Assembly: GCF_018397995.1 (NCBI RefSeq)
Contig: NZ_BBQH01000018.1
Span: 109,332-173,331 of the forward strand
Source of the DNA: Rhizomonospora bruguierae
Lineage (GTDB): Bacteria; Actinomycetota; Actinomycetes; Mycobacteriales; Micromonosporaceae
DNA length: 64,000 bases
Reading direction: 5' to 3'
The translations under genes were made by a program, and so were the position numbers. How positions within the stretch are numbered: position 1 is the first letter of the stretch; each line of letters begins with the position of its first letter. Shown one piece after another: positions 7,668-14,870 of this stretch. The notes beneath the pieces were generated by a model, which did no database searches, was not told the origin of the DNA, and worked only from the letters and a program-made list of their open reading frames with translations.

Positions 7668-8246
7668 TCAGCGGCCCTGCAGCGCGTCCAGTCCGACCGC
7701 CATCGCGACCACCAGGCGCCGGTCCAGGCGCTGGTCCTGGATCTCCACGACGTACCGGTCGCGCAGGCCCCACTTCTTCACGACCGAGAACGCCGGCTGG
7801 CCGTCCATAGTGAAGTCGAAGTGGTAGGGCAGCCAGGACAGGCTCTCCACGAAGCGGCGCAGCAGCGCCACGACCGTGCTGCGCTCCTGGCCCGTCGCCG
7901 CACCCAGCCCGGGCTGCTCCAGGTGCCAGGTGGAGCGCAGCAGCGACCGCGCGAAGTCCTTGCGGAACAGGCCGATCGGGGCACCGGCCGCGTCGGTCAC
8001 GTCGTACGTGGCGCCGAGGTCGATCACCTGGCGGGCCCGGAACCCCAGCACCGGCGTGGTCTTGGTGTCGTCCGAGTACAGGGTCACCTGCTCCTTGAAG
8101 GCGAGGCGCTTCTGCTGGGCGAACGCCAGCAGGTCGCCCTCCGACCCGTCCGACCGGACGGTGTGCACCTCGTACTGGTTGACCATCAGCCGCACCCGCT
8201 GCCGGACGATTAACTGCTGCTGGGCCTGAAGCTGCTGAAGTTGCAT
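7668..8246 (-). CDS. LURP-one/Tubby-like family protein
   Basis: A 192-residue protein of the LURP-one-related (Tubby-like, scramblase-like) beta-barrel fold. A glutamine-rich start (MQLQQLQAQQQ) leads to alternating strands such as LAFAQQKRLAFKEQVTLYSD, VLGFRARQVIDLGATYDV and GLFRKDFARSLLRSTW. It ends with the KWGLRDRYVVEIQD strand usual for the family. ATG 8246 has a strong GAGGAGGAG ribosome binding site. Function is unknown; such proteins are thought to bind lipids or nucleic acids. It follows the channel-like gene by 44 bp on the same strand and may be co-transcribed with it. Confidence 0.8.
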   Translation of the reverse strand: MQLQQLQAQQQLIVRQRVRLMVNQYEVHTVRSDGSEGDLLAFAQQKRLAFKEQVTLYSDDTKTTPVLGFRARQVIDLGATYDVTDAAGAPIGLFRKDFARSLLRSTWHLEQPGLGAATGQERSTVVALLRRFVESLSWLPYHFDFTMDGQPAFSVVKKWGLRDRYVVEIQDQRLDRRLVVAMAVGLDALQGR

Positions 8247-8290
8247 GACATCTCCTCCTCGATGGCCCGGGGAGTGTCGCACACCACAGC

Positions 8291-9385
8291 TCAGTCCGGC
8301 GTGCCCGGTTTCCGGTCCTCCGGACGCTGGGGCGGGATCGGCGTAGCCGGGAAGTCGCGACCGCCGCTCCACAGCGCCGGTACCGAGTCGATGGCCCGGG
8401 CCAGGGCGTACGCGATGCCCTCGTAGTTGACGCGCCAGCCCCGGAAATGCGGCCAGGACTCCTCCGCCGAACGCTCCAGCGGCATGCCGGCCCGCCGCAC
8501 CCGGTCCACCGCCTCCGCGTACTCCTCGAAGGTGAGCCGGATCGGGTCGTCGGGGCGCGGGTCGGGGTTGAACGGGACGCGGATGACCGCCGCGATCTGG
8601 CGCAGCGCGGAGTACCCGGCGCGCAGCATCAGCCGCGCGGCGGCGACCGGCGCCGCGCTCGGCGCGAGGGAGATGTGCATCGCGGCGGCGTCCATCATGG
8701 CCAGTAGGGCGATCAGCCAGTCGCGGTTCGGGTAGGACGAGCGGAACGACAGCAGGATCGGGTAGGTGGTGTGGGTCTCACCGATCTCGGCGGCCAGCCG
8801 CTCCCACCGCTCGTAGAGCCCGCGCAGTTCGTCCAGGGTGCCGACGAGCGCCTGCCGGGCCAGCAGCTCGGGGCCCCAGGCGGGCTCGGAGACCCGGGAC
8901 TGGAGCAGGGCCACCTCCACCTCCCGCTGGTTGTAGGCGTTGTACAGCGCCGGCAGGTAGGCGATCAGCAGCGCGGTGACGCCCGGCCCGCTCGCCGCGG
9001 CGAAGAAGTCCAGCGTGGTGAGCTGGCTCCGGACGCCGGACGCGTAACCCAGCGTGAACAGGCTGGAGCCGGCCTCGCGGTACGCGACCAGCAGCGGCAG
9101 CCCGGACACCGCCTGCATCAGCAGGCTGTACCCGATGAGCAGCGCGAGCAGCCAGGACCACAGCATGCCGAGCAGCACGATCGGGCCGAGCCAGGCGAGG
9201 ATCGCGTCCCGCCGTTGGTAGCCGCGCACCGGGACCGACACCCGGCGCAGCAGCCAGCGCGCCGACAGCCACAGCACCCGCACCAGCGCCGACCGCAACC
9301 CGCGCGGCACCACGAGGTTGCGCAGGATGCTGGCGAGCGTGCCGGTCACCACGACCGCGCCGAGAATGCCGAAGAACCACCGCAC
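8291..9385 (-). CDS. Membrane protein with ion-channel-like pore segment
   Basis: A 364-residue protein. Hydrophobic segments lie at about residues 3-27, 62-95 and 128-150. Between the last two, GSSLFTLGYASG resembles the pore helix and filter of two-helix potassium channels, but with TLGYA instead of TVGYG. The long cytosolic C-terminal part (about 150-364) is helical and ends in a Pro-rich tail. It may be a channel relative with altered or lost selectivity; that is an inference from one motif. The downstream LURP-like gene is co-oriented. No signal peptide other than the first membrane helix is seen. Confidence 0.65.
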   Translation of the reverse strand: MRWFFGILGAVVVTGTLASILRNLVVPRGLRSALVRVLWLSARWLLRRVSVPVRGYQRRDAILAWLGPIVLLGMLWSWLLALLIGYSLLMQAVSGLPLLVAYREAGSSLFTLGYASGVRSQLTTLDFFAAASGPGVTALLIAYLPALYNAYNQREVEVALLQSRVSEPAWGPELLARQALVGTLDELRGLYERWERLAAEIGETHTTYPILLSFRSSYPNRDWLIALLAMMDAAAMHISLAPSAAPVAAARLMLRAGYSALRQIAAVIRVPFNPDPRPDDPIRLTFEEYAEAVDRVRRAGMPLERSAEESWPHFRGWRVNYEGIAYALARAIDSVPALWSGGRDFPATPIPPQRPEDRKPGTPD

Positions 9386-9465
9386 CGGGGCCGATGCCCC
9401 GCGCGGGAGGGCTCATCCGTCACCCGAACAGATGACCCGCGCGGGGCGCCCCGGCCGGCGGGGGT

Positions 9466-10299
9466 TCAGCCCTGCTGCTCGTCCAGGAAGGCCAGCGCGG
9501 CCGTGGCGAACAGCGGCGAGGCGAAGACGTTGTAGTGGGTGAGGCCGGGCAGGATGGCTAGCGCGTGCCCGCCCTTCGGCCGACCCTCGCCCATCCAGCC
9601 GCCGTCCCGCAGGCCGCCGTCGAGCAGCGCGAAGACCTCGGCGAAGTGGCTGGGCGGGGCCATGTCCGCGTCGCCGGCGACGATCATCGTGGGCACCTGG
9701 AGGCCGCGCACCTGCTCGGTCAGGTCGAAGTCCTCCGCCATCGCCGCCCCGATCTTGTCCAGCAGCCGGGGGAAGTCCTCCGGGCGCGGCGCGACCCGCT
9801 GGTACAGCTCGTACATCGGGGTTTCCTTCATGAACTCGGCGGCGGCGGCGCCCACCTGGCCCTGCTGCCCGCGGATCTCCGGGTACACCGCGTCCGCACG
9901 GATGTACGCCGAGGCCGCGACCAGCTTGCCCACCCTGTTCGGGTACCGGGACGCCACCCGCAGCCCCACCCCGCCGCCGAGGGAGTAGCCGACGACGTCC
10001 GGCCGGTCCAGGCCGAGGTGGTCGACGAGCGCGGCGATGTCGTCGGCCATGGACCACGCGTCGAGCGGCCGGTCGATGTCGGCGGTCCGGCCGTGCCCCT
10101 GTAGGTCCGGGACGATGACCCGGCGCCGCTCGGCCAGCAGCGGCAGGAGCGGGCCGAACATCTCACCCGAGCCGAGCCCGCCGTGCAGCAGGATCAGCGG
10201 CCGCCCGGTCCCGTGCGTCTCGTAGTACAGGTTGAGGCCATTGACCTCGGCGTACCGGCCGGCGCCCGGCGTCCCGCTCGTCCATTCCGTGCTGGTCAT
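9466..10299 (-). CDS. Alpha/beta-fold hydrolase
   Basis: A 277-residue alpha/beta hydrolase. It has the oxyanion-hole strand [14 protein letters not shown], the nucleophile elbow VGYSLGGG (Ser), the acid in [12 protein letters not shown], and a histidine near the end in [10 protein letters not shown]. No signal peptide is present, so it is cytosolic. Substrate is unknown; close relatives are annotated as esterases or C-C hydrolases. ATG 10299 is chosen because the family starts at about the [17 protein letters not shown] region, and earlier in-frame codons run into the promoter. It is divergent from an ECF sigma gene 146 bp away, which suggests a regulatory link. Confidence 0.88.
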   Translation of the reverse strand: MTSTEWTSGTPGAGRYAEVNGLNLYYETHGTGRPLILLHGGLGSGEMFGPLLPLLAERRRVIVPDLQGHGRTADIDRPLDAWSMADDIAALVDHLGLDRPDVVGYSLGGGVGLRVASRYPNRVGKLVAASAYIRADAVYPEIRGQQGQVGAAAAEFMKETPMYELYQRVAPRPEDFPRLLDKIGAAMAEDFDLTEQVRGLQVPTMIVAGDADMAPPSHFAEVFALLDGGLRDGGWMGEGRPKGGHALAILPGLTHYNVFASPLFATAALAFLDEQQG

Positions 10300-10444
10300 G
10301 GTGTTTCCCACCTTCGTCGTCCATGGCTGTCGTACCGTCAGACCCGGCGTCGGTCCGGAACTCATCGGTGCGGGCGGAAATACCGCCGCGAGCCCCGGAA
10401 CCGCTCGCCGGGAGCGATCGCGCCGGGTCGGGTACGTTGGGCCG

Positions 10445-11395
10445 GTGAGCGACGCTGCCACCATCGACGAGCCGGCTGAGCTGCGCCTGGAGGCGTTCCG
10501 GGGCGAGCTGACCGGCTACTGCTACCGCATGCTCGGCTCCGCGTTCGAGGCCGAGGACGCCGTACAGGACACGATGATCCGGGCCTGGCGCGGCCTCGAC
10601 CGGTTCGAGGGCCGGGCGGCGCTGCGGTCCTGGCTGTACCGGATCGCGACGAACGTCTGCCTCACCATGCTGGGCAGCGCGCAGCGGCGCGCCCGGCCGA
10701 TGGAGCTGGGCCCGGCGGGTACCGCGCGGTCGGCACCGGGCGAGCCGCTGCCGGAGGAGGTGTGGGTCGGCCCGGTCCCCGAGGCCCGGATCATCGCGGG
10801 CGACCCCGCCGACGTCGCCGTCGCCCGGGAGTCGATCCGCCTGGCGTTCGTGGCGGCCCTGCAGCACCTGCCGCCCCGGCAGCGCGCGGTGCTGATCCTG
10901 CGCGAGGTGCTCGCCTGGTCGGCCGCCGAGGTCGCCGAACTGCTCGACACCTCGGTGGCCTCCGTCACCAGCGCGCTCCAGCGGGCCCGCACCGCGCTGG
11001 CCGGCGCCGACCTCGGCGGGGAGGCCCTCCGCCCGCTGGACCGGGAGCAGTCCGACCTGCTGGAGCGTTACGTCCGGGCGTTCGAGGGCTACGACATGGC
11101 CGCGCTCACCGCGCTGCTGCACGAGGACGTGACGCTCAACATGCCGCCGCTGCCGCTGTGGCTGCGCGGGCACGCCGACCTCCGCGACTGGATGCTGGGC
11201 ACCGGCAGCGGGTGCCGGGGCTCGCGCCTGGTGCCGACGGTGGCGAACGGGATGCCGGCGTTCGGCCAGTACCGCACGACCGGGCCGTGGGCGCTCATCG
11301 TCCTGGACGTATCAGCCGGGCGGATCCGCGGGATCACCAACTTCCTCGACGTCGAGCGGCTGTTCCCGCTGTTCGGCCTGCCGTTGCCGGGCTAG
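10445..11395 (+). CDS. ECF sigma factor with SnoaL-like C-terminal domain
   Basis: A 316-residue sigma-70 factor of the extracytoplasmic-function type. Region 2 (about 18-85; [20 protein letters not shown] and [16 protein letters not shown]) and region 4 (about 130-185; [18 protein letters not shown]) are followed by a SnoaL-like NTF2-fold domain (about 205-316; [20 protein letters not shown]). This corresponds to the TIGR02960 (SigX5-like) group, in which the C-terminal domain is thought to modulate activity in place of a separate anti-sigma factor. The start is GTG 10445. The divergent alpha/beta hydrolase is a likely target. Its 3' end overlaps the antiparallel STAS gene. Confidence 0.9.
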   Translation: MSDAATIDEPAELRLEAFRGELTGYCYRMLGSAFEAEDAVQDTMIRAWRGLDRFEGRAALRSWLYRIATNVCLTMLGSAQRRARPMELGPAGTARSAPGEPLPEEVWVGPVPEARIIAGDPADVAVARESIRLAFVAALQHLPPRQRAVLILREVLAWSAAEVAELLDTSVASVTSALQRARTALAGADLGGEALRPLDREQSDLLERYVRAFEGYDMAALTALLHEDVTLNMPPLPLWLRGHADLRDWMLGTGSGCRGSRLVPTVANGMPAFGQYRTTGPWALIVLDVSAGRIRGITNFLDVERLFPLFGLPLPG

Positions 11396-11701
11396 CGGGA
11401 GGACCGCGCCGAGGCCGGTGAGGGCGAGCAGCTGACCCAGGCGCGCGTGCGCCGGGTACACGCGGATGTCCGCGCCGAGCCGCCGCGCGGTCAGCCGCAG
11501 CCGGGCGAGGGCGTCCAGCGTGACCACGCTCGGTTCGACCACCGCGCTCACGTCGCACACGACCACGGCACCCACCGCCGGGAACGGCGCGAGCAGGTCG
11601 GCGAGGCGGGCGCACAGCGCGGGGATGTCGGCGCGCCCGAGGGCGGCGCCGATGACCAGAACGGGTGGGCCGAGAGCCCGCTGCCCTGCTCCTCCGCCCA
11701 C
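11312..11701 (-). CDS. STAS-domain protein
   Basis: A 129-residue protein with a single STAS fold. [14 protein letters not shown] is the first strand-helix, [23 protein letters not shown] is the conserved D-x-S loop with Ser/Val replacements, and [23 protein letters not shown] the last helix. In anti-anti-sigma factors a serine in the DxS loop is phosphorylated; here the D-V-S-A-V pattern keeps a serine. About 84 bp of its 3' end is antisense to the ECF sigma gene. The long disordered tail encoded there may be an artefact of that overlap. Start position is uncertain. Confidence 0.65.
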   Translation of the reverse strand: MGGGAGQRALGPPVLVIGAALGRADIPALCARLADLLAPFPAVGAVVVCDVSAVVEPSVVTLDALARLRLTARRLGADIRVYPAHARLGQLLALTGLGAVLPLARQRQAEQREQPLDVEEVGDPADPPG

Positions 11702-11833
11702 GGCGACTCCCGTCCAGTTGTGGCCCTCCTGGTAGGACCGGACGGCCGCCGCGAACTCATCGGAGCGCGACCGATGAGTCCGGCTCCCCCCGCGAGTCTG
11801 ACCCGGCGACGATCACGAGCCAGGGGGAACGAC

Positions 11834-12023
11834 ATGCTGGTGCAGCAGGCGCACCGCTTCGCCGGACCGGTGTACCGGCCGGGCGACGAGGGGTACGACG
11901 CGCGGCGGGGTGCGCTGAACCCGGCAATCCGGCACCCGCCTGCGCCTGGTGAAAGTGGCCTACGACCCGGAGTGCCTGTTCCGCCCCGGCCACACCATCC
12001 CGCCCGCCGGGGCCAGCGCGTAG
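11834..12023 (+). pseudogene. FAD-linked oxidase (BBE family) reduced to its two ends
   Basis: The gene starts at ATG 11834 after an AGGGGG ribosome binding site. Its first 35 codons match the usual beginning of berberine-bridge-type FAD oxidases (HRFAGPVYRPGDEGYDARRG). At about 11930 the frame changes. The remaining codons, ending with the stop at 12021-12023, match the very C-terminus of the same family (LRLVKVAYDPECLFRPGHTI). About 1.2 kb of internal sequence, including the flavin-attachment and substrate domains, is therefore missing. It is a clear deletion scar and cannot encode an enzyme. Confidence 0.72.
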
Positions 12024-12328
12024 GCGCCCGCTAGCATTCACCGTCGATGGCGCGTGCTGCTACGCCGAGGCAGCGCGCGCCGTCGCGGTTCCCGGGCCTG
12101 CGCCGGCGCGCCGCCCGCTTAGGCGCAGGTGCTGGCCCCGGCGCCCTATATCGGTTGTTGGACGCGGCCGGCTTCGGGATCGTGTCTCCATGACGTTCTG
12201 ACGGACAGCAGTCTCCCGTTGCTACGAGGCCCATGCGCCGATCCGCGCCGTCCGCCCGTTCCCCTCTGTTGAAGAGAGCGTCCTTGTCTCTACCATCCTC
12301 CCGACAGGAGTCCCCTCCGGAGTCCACT
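12024..12328. other. Gene-free interval upstream of rtcB
   Basis: These 305 bp hold no frame with recognisable homology. A comparatively AT-rich patch (CCCTATATCGGTTGTTGG near 12146) could contain a promoter for rtcB-prfH, and the stretch from 12180 to 12320 is unusually rich in C and T on this strand. An RNA element is possible but not demonstrated by any structure I can see. The rtcB ribosome binding site (CGGAG) is at its 3' end. Confidence 0.4.
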
Positions 12329-13480
12329 GTGGCATCAGCCGCGACGGTCACCGTATTCGCCTCGCCCACGAGTTGGATCGAGTCGGACGCGCTCGCACAA
12401 TGCGACCGGATGGCCGCCCTCGACGGCATGATCCACGTCGCCGCCATGCCGGACCTGCACCCCGGCAAGGGCGCACCCATCGGCGCCGCCATGGCGTCGA
12501 GCGTGTTGTACCCCTTCCTGGTCGGCTCCGACATCGGCTGCGGCATCGCGGTGTTCCCCATCGATCTCAAGCGCCCCGTACCCGCGAGGCTGGCCGCCCG
12601 CTTCCCCGACCTGGACCGCCCGCTGGACCCGGAACGGGACGCCGACGACCCGGCCTGGTCCGTCGTGGCGGGCGACATTCCGGCCGGTCACCCGGACGGC
12701 CTGGGGACGGTCGGCCGGGGCAATCACTTCGTCGAGCTGGCGCGGATCGACACCGTGTTCGAGCCGGGGCACGCGAGCCGCCTCGGGCTGGCCGGCGGCG
12801 ACCTGGTGCTGATCGTCCACAGTGGCTCACGAGGGCTGGGCGAGCGGATCCTCCGGGCGCACACGGAGGTGCACGGCGCGGGCCCCGCCCCCGATCCCGC
12901 CGCCTACCTGGCCGCCCACGACGCGGCGGTCCGCTGGGGATCGCTCAACCGGCGGCTGATGGCCGCCCGGGTCGCCCACGCCCTCGGCGCCGAGCCCACC
13001 GAACCGGTCGTCGACCAGTGCCACAACCTGGTGGAGGTTCGCGACGGCGCGTACCTGCACCGCAAGGGCGCCGCGCCGGGGGACGGCGGCGACGTGCTCG
13101 TCGCCGGTACCCGCGGCACCCACTCGTACCTGGTGGCGACCCACGCCGGGCCGGAGGCCAACCATTCGGTCGCGCACGGCGCGGGCCGCAAGATGTCACG
13201 CGCCGACGCGCTGCGCCGGGGGCGGGTCAAGCACACGGTGGAGGAACTGCGCCGCACGCCGGTCGGGTCGCTGGTGGTCTGCGGCGACCGGCAACTGCTG
13301 TTCGAGGAGGCGCCGGCCGCCTACAAGCGCATCGAGCAGGTGATCGCCGACCTGGTCGCCCACGGCCTGGCGACGCCGGTGGCCAGCACGGTCCCGCTGG
13401 TCACCTACAAAACCGCCGACCTCGGCTCCGCGCCCCGGCGGGACCGCCGCGACCACCGCCGCAAGCGGGGCCGCCCGTGA
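12329..13480 (+). CDS. rtcB: RtcB-family RNA ligase of the PrfH-linked (RtcB2) type
   Basis: A 383-residue RNA ligase, shorter than housekeeping RtcB (about 470-480). It keeps the metal and GTP-binding motifs of the family: MPDLHPGKGAPIG, VGSDIGCGIA with the ligand cysteine near residue 71, TVGRGNHFVEL, VHSGSRGLG, and VAHGAGRKMSR with the guanylylated histidine. RtcB joins 2',3'-cyclic phosphate or 3'-phosphate ends to 5'-hydroxyl ends in a GTP- and Mn-dependent reaction. The prfH gene follows with a GTGA overlap, the arrangement typical of RtcB2. GTG 12329 has CGGAG 6 bp upstream; an upstream ATG at 12233 would add a low-complexity tail. Confidence 0.88.
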   Translation: MASAATVTVFASPTSWIESDALAQCDRMAALDGMIHVAAMPDLHPGKGAPIGAAMASSVLYPFLVGSDIGCGIAVFPIDLKRPVPARLAARFPDLDRPLDPERDADDPAWSVVAGDIPAGHPDGLGTVGRGNHFVELARIDTVFEPGHASRLGLAGGDLVLIVHSGSRGLGERILRAHTEVHGAGPAPDPAAYLAAHDAAVRWGSLNRRLMAARVAHALGAEPTEPVVDQCHNLVEVRDGAYLHRKGAAPGDGGDVLVAGTRGTHSYLVATHAGPEANHSVAHGAGRKMSRADALRRGRVKHTVEELRRTPVGSLVVCGDRQLLFEEAPAAYKRIEQVIADLVAHGLATPVASTVPLVTYKTADLGSAPRRDRRDHRRKRGRP

Positions 13481-14085
13481 CCGTCCACCTGCTCATGTCC
13501 GCCGGGCGCGGCCCGCAGGAGTGCGCCTGGGCGCTGGCCCACCTGCTGCGCCGCCTGGAAGCCGAGGCCGCCCGCCGGAACCTGGCGACCCAGCGGTCCC
13601 GGACCGTCCCCGGCGACCGGCAAGGCACCTACCGGTCCGTGCTGGTGCACATCTCGGGAGCCGGCGAGGAGGCGTTCACAGCCTCGTGGACCGGCACCCT
13701 GTGCTGGCAGGCCCCCAGCCCCTACCGTGCCGGCACGGGCCGGAAGAACTGGTACATCATCGCCCGACCGTGCCAGGTGGACACTGCCTGGACGGCGTTC
13801 GAGGAGTCGGACATCGACCTGGTGCCCTGCCGCACCGGCGGCCCGGGCGGGCAACACCGGAACAAGGCCAGCACCGCGGTGCGGGCGACCCACCGCCCCA
13901 CCGGCATCGTGGTCGTGGTCGACACCGAGCGGCACCTCAGCCTCAACCGCCGGATCGCCGTGGACCTGCTCCGGCAGCGCGTCGAGGACGGCGACGAGGC
14001 CGCCGGCCGCGCCGCCACCACCGCCCGCTGGCAGATCCACGACCAACTCGTCCGCGGCAACCCCACCCGCACCGAACGCCCGTAA
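13477..14085 (+). CDS. prfH: Peptide chain release factor-like protein PrfH
   Basis: A 202-residue class-I release-factor relative. The catalytic GGQ loop lies at residues 124-126 within CRTGGPGGQHRNKAST, preceded by the PrfH hallmark SPYRAGTGRKNWY. It lacks the codon-reading domain with the PxT/SPF tripeptides and the long N-terminal helical domain of RF1/RF2. Published work on PrfH shows that it releases peptides from ribosomes nicked at the 16S decoding centre, after which the partner RtcB reseals the rRNA. The GTG at 13477 overlaps the rtcB stop, so the two are translationally coupled. Confidence 0.9.
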   Translation: MTVHLLMSAGRGPQECAWALAHLLRRLEAEAARRNLATQRSRTVPGDRQGTYRSVLVHISGAGEEAFTASWTGTLCWQAPSPYRAGTGRKNWYIIARPCQVDTAWTAFEESDIDLVPCRTGGPGGQHRNKASTAVRATHRPTGIVVVVDTERHLSLNRRIAVDLLRQRVEDGDEAAGRAATTARWQIHDQLVRGNPTRTERP

Positions 14086-14141
14086 CCGGGGCCGCGCCAC
14101 GGCATCAGACCGGGCCGGGTAGCCCGGTGGGCGCCGGCCCG

Positions 14142-14516
14142 TCAGCGGGGCGTGAGCCTCAGGGTGGCGGCGCGGGCCGGGGGCGCGAGAATCATGTCGA
14201 CGTACTCGGAGACCCCGTACTTGTTGCGGTACGCCGCGTCGACATCCTCGTTCACCGGGTCGTCCGCGATCACGTCGGTGAGCGTGACGGCCTTGTCGAT
14301 GCCGTTGGCGCGGATGTGGCCCTCGTGGCGGGCGCGGGTGGAGCGGTACCAGGCGGAGCCGGGGCCGTTGGCGGCGCGTACGTACAGGCTGTCACGGCAG
14401 GGGACGACCCAGATCGTGGTGGGCCGGCGCAGGTTGCCGTCCTGGCGCACCGGGGCGATCTGGAGTTCCTCGGCGGCGCCGATGGCGGCCAGTTCGTTGG
14501 GCGTCCACGTGCTCAT
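14142..14516 (-). CDS. DUF2255 family protein
   Basis: A 124-residue protein matching the DUF2255 pattern. It opens WTPNELAAIGAAEELQIAPVR, continues with TTIWVVPCRDSLYVRAANGPGSAWYR, and ends with IDAAYRNKYG-like spacing (VDAAYRNKYGVSEYVDMILAP). Members are small cytosolic proteins of unknown function, often annotated near oxidoreductases. It converges on prfH with a 56-bp gap. ATG 14516 fits the family start. No operator is evident upstream. Confidence 0.82.
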   Translation of the reverse strand: MSTWTPNELAAIGAAEELQIAPVRQDGNLRRPTTIWVVPCRDSLYVRAANGPGSAWYRSTRARHEGHIRANGIDKAVTLTDVIADDPVNEDVDAAYRNKYGVSEYVDMILAPPARAATLRLTPR

Positions 14517-14870
14517 CACGCCCAGCATCCGCGCCCGCGCGCCGCCGGAGGCGGGTAACCGGCCAGCACAACCCGACAGGGGTGGCGTGCCGCCGCGGGG
14601 AACCCGCCGCCCGCGAGCAACCGGCGGAGCACCAGAAAGATCTTGGTGGGTGCTGTCGGATCCGGTCCGCGCCGTTCGAGGTCCAGGTAGAGACCTCGGA
14701 AGAAGGGGACGAATGATGACTCTCGTCGGCACGATGGCGGACCCCCGCGCGGCCCGCCCGCTGCTGGGCCGGTACTTCGGCCGGTCGAGGTGGGCCGGGC
14801 TGGCCTGGTTCTCCCGCATCGCGGGCAAGGCCGGGTGCGGCATTCGCCGGGCCCGGCCCGAACGGGGTGC
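14517..14870. other. Intergenic region between DUF2255 and GH30 genes
   Basis: These 354 bp contain no recognisable gene. A short rightward frame from ATG 14713, preceded by AAGGGGAC, gives about 75 codons (MTLVGTMADPRAARPLLG) and runs into the 3' end of the antiparallel GH30 gene. It may be a remnant. An AGATCTTGGTGGG string near 14640 resembles one end of the dispersed 48-bp element but does not extend beyond it. Confidence 0.35.

Noticed and set aside
14630..14660. AGATCTTGGTGGG resembling the dispersed 48-bp element
   Set aside because: Only the first block matches and the CCAGAAA core and GTGTCTTACC end are absent, so it was not counted as a fifth copy.
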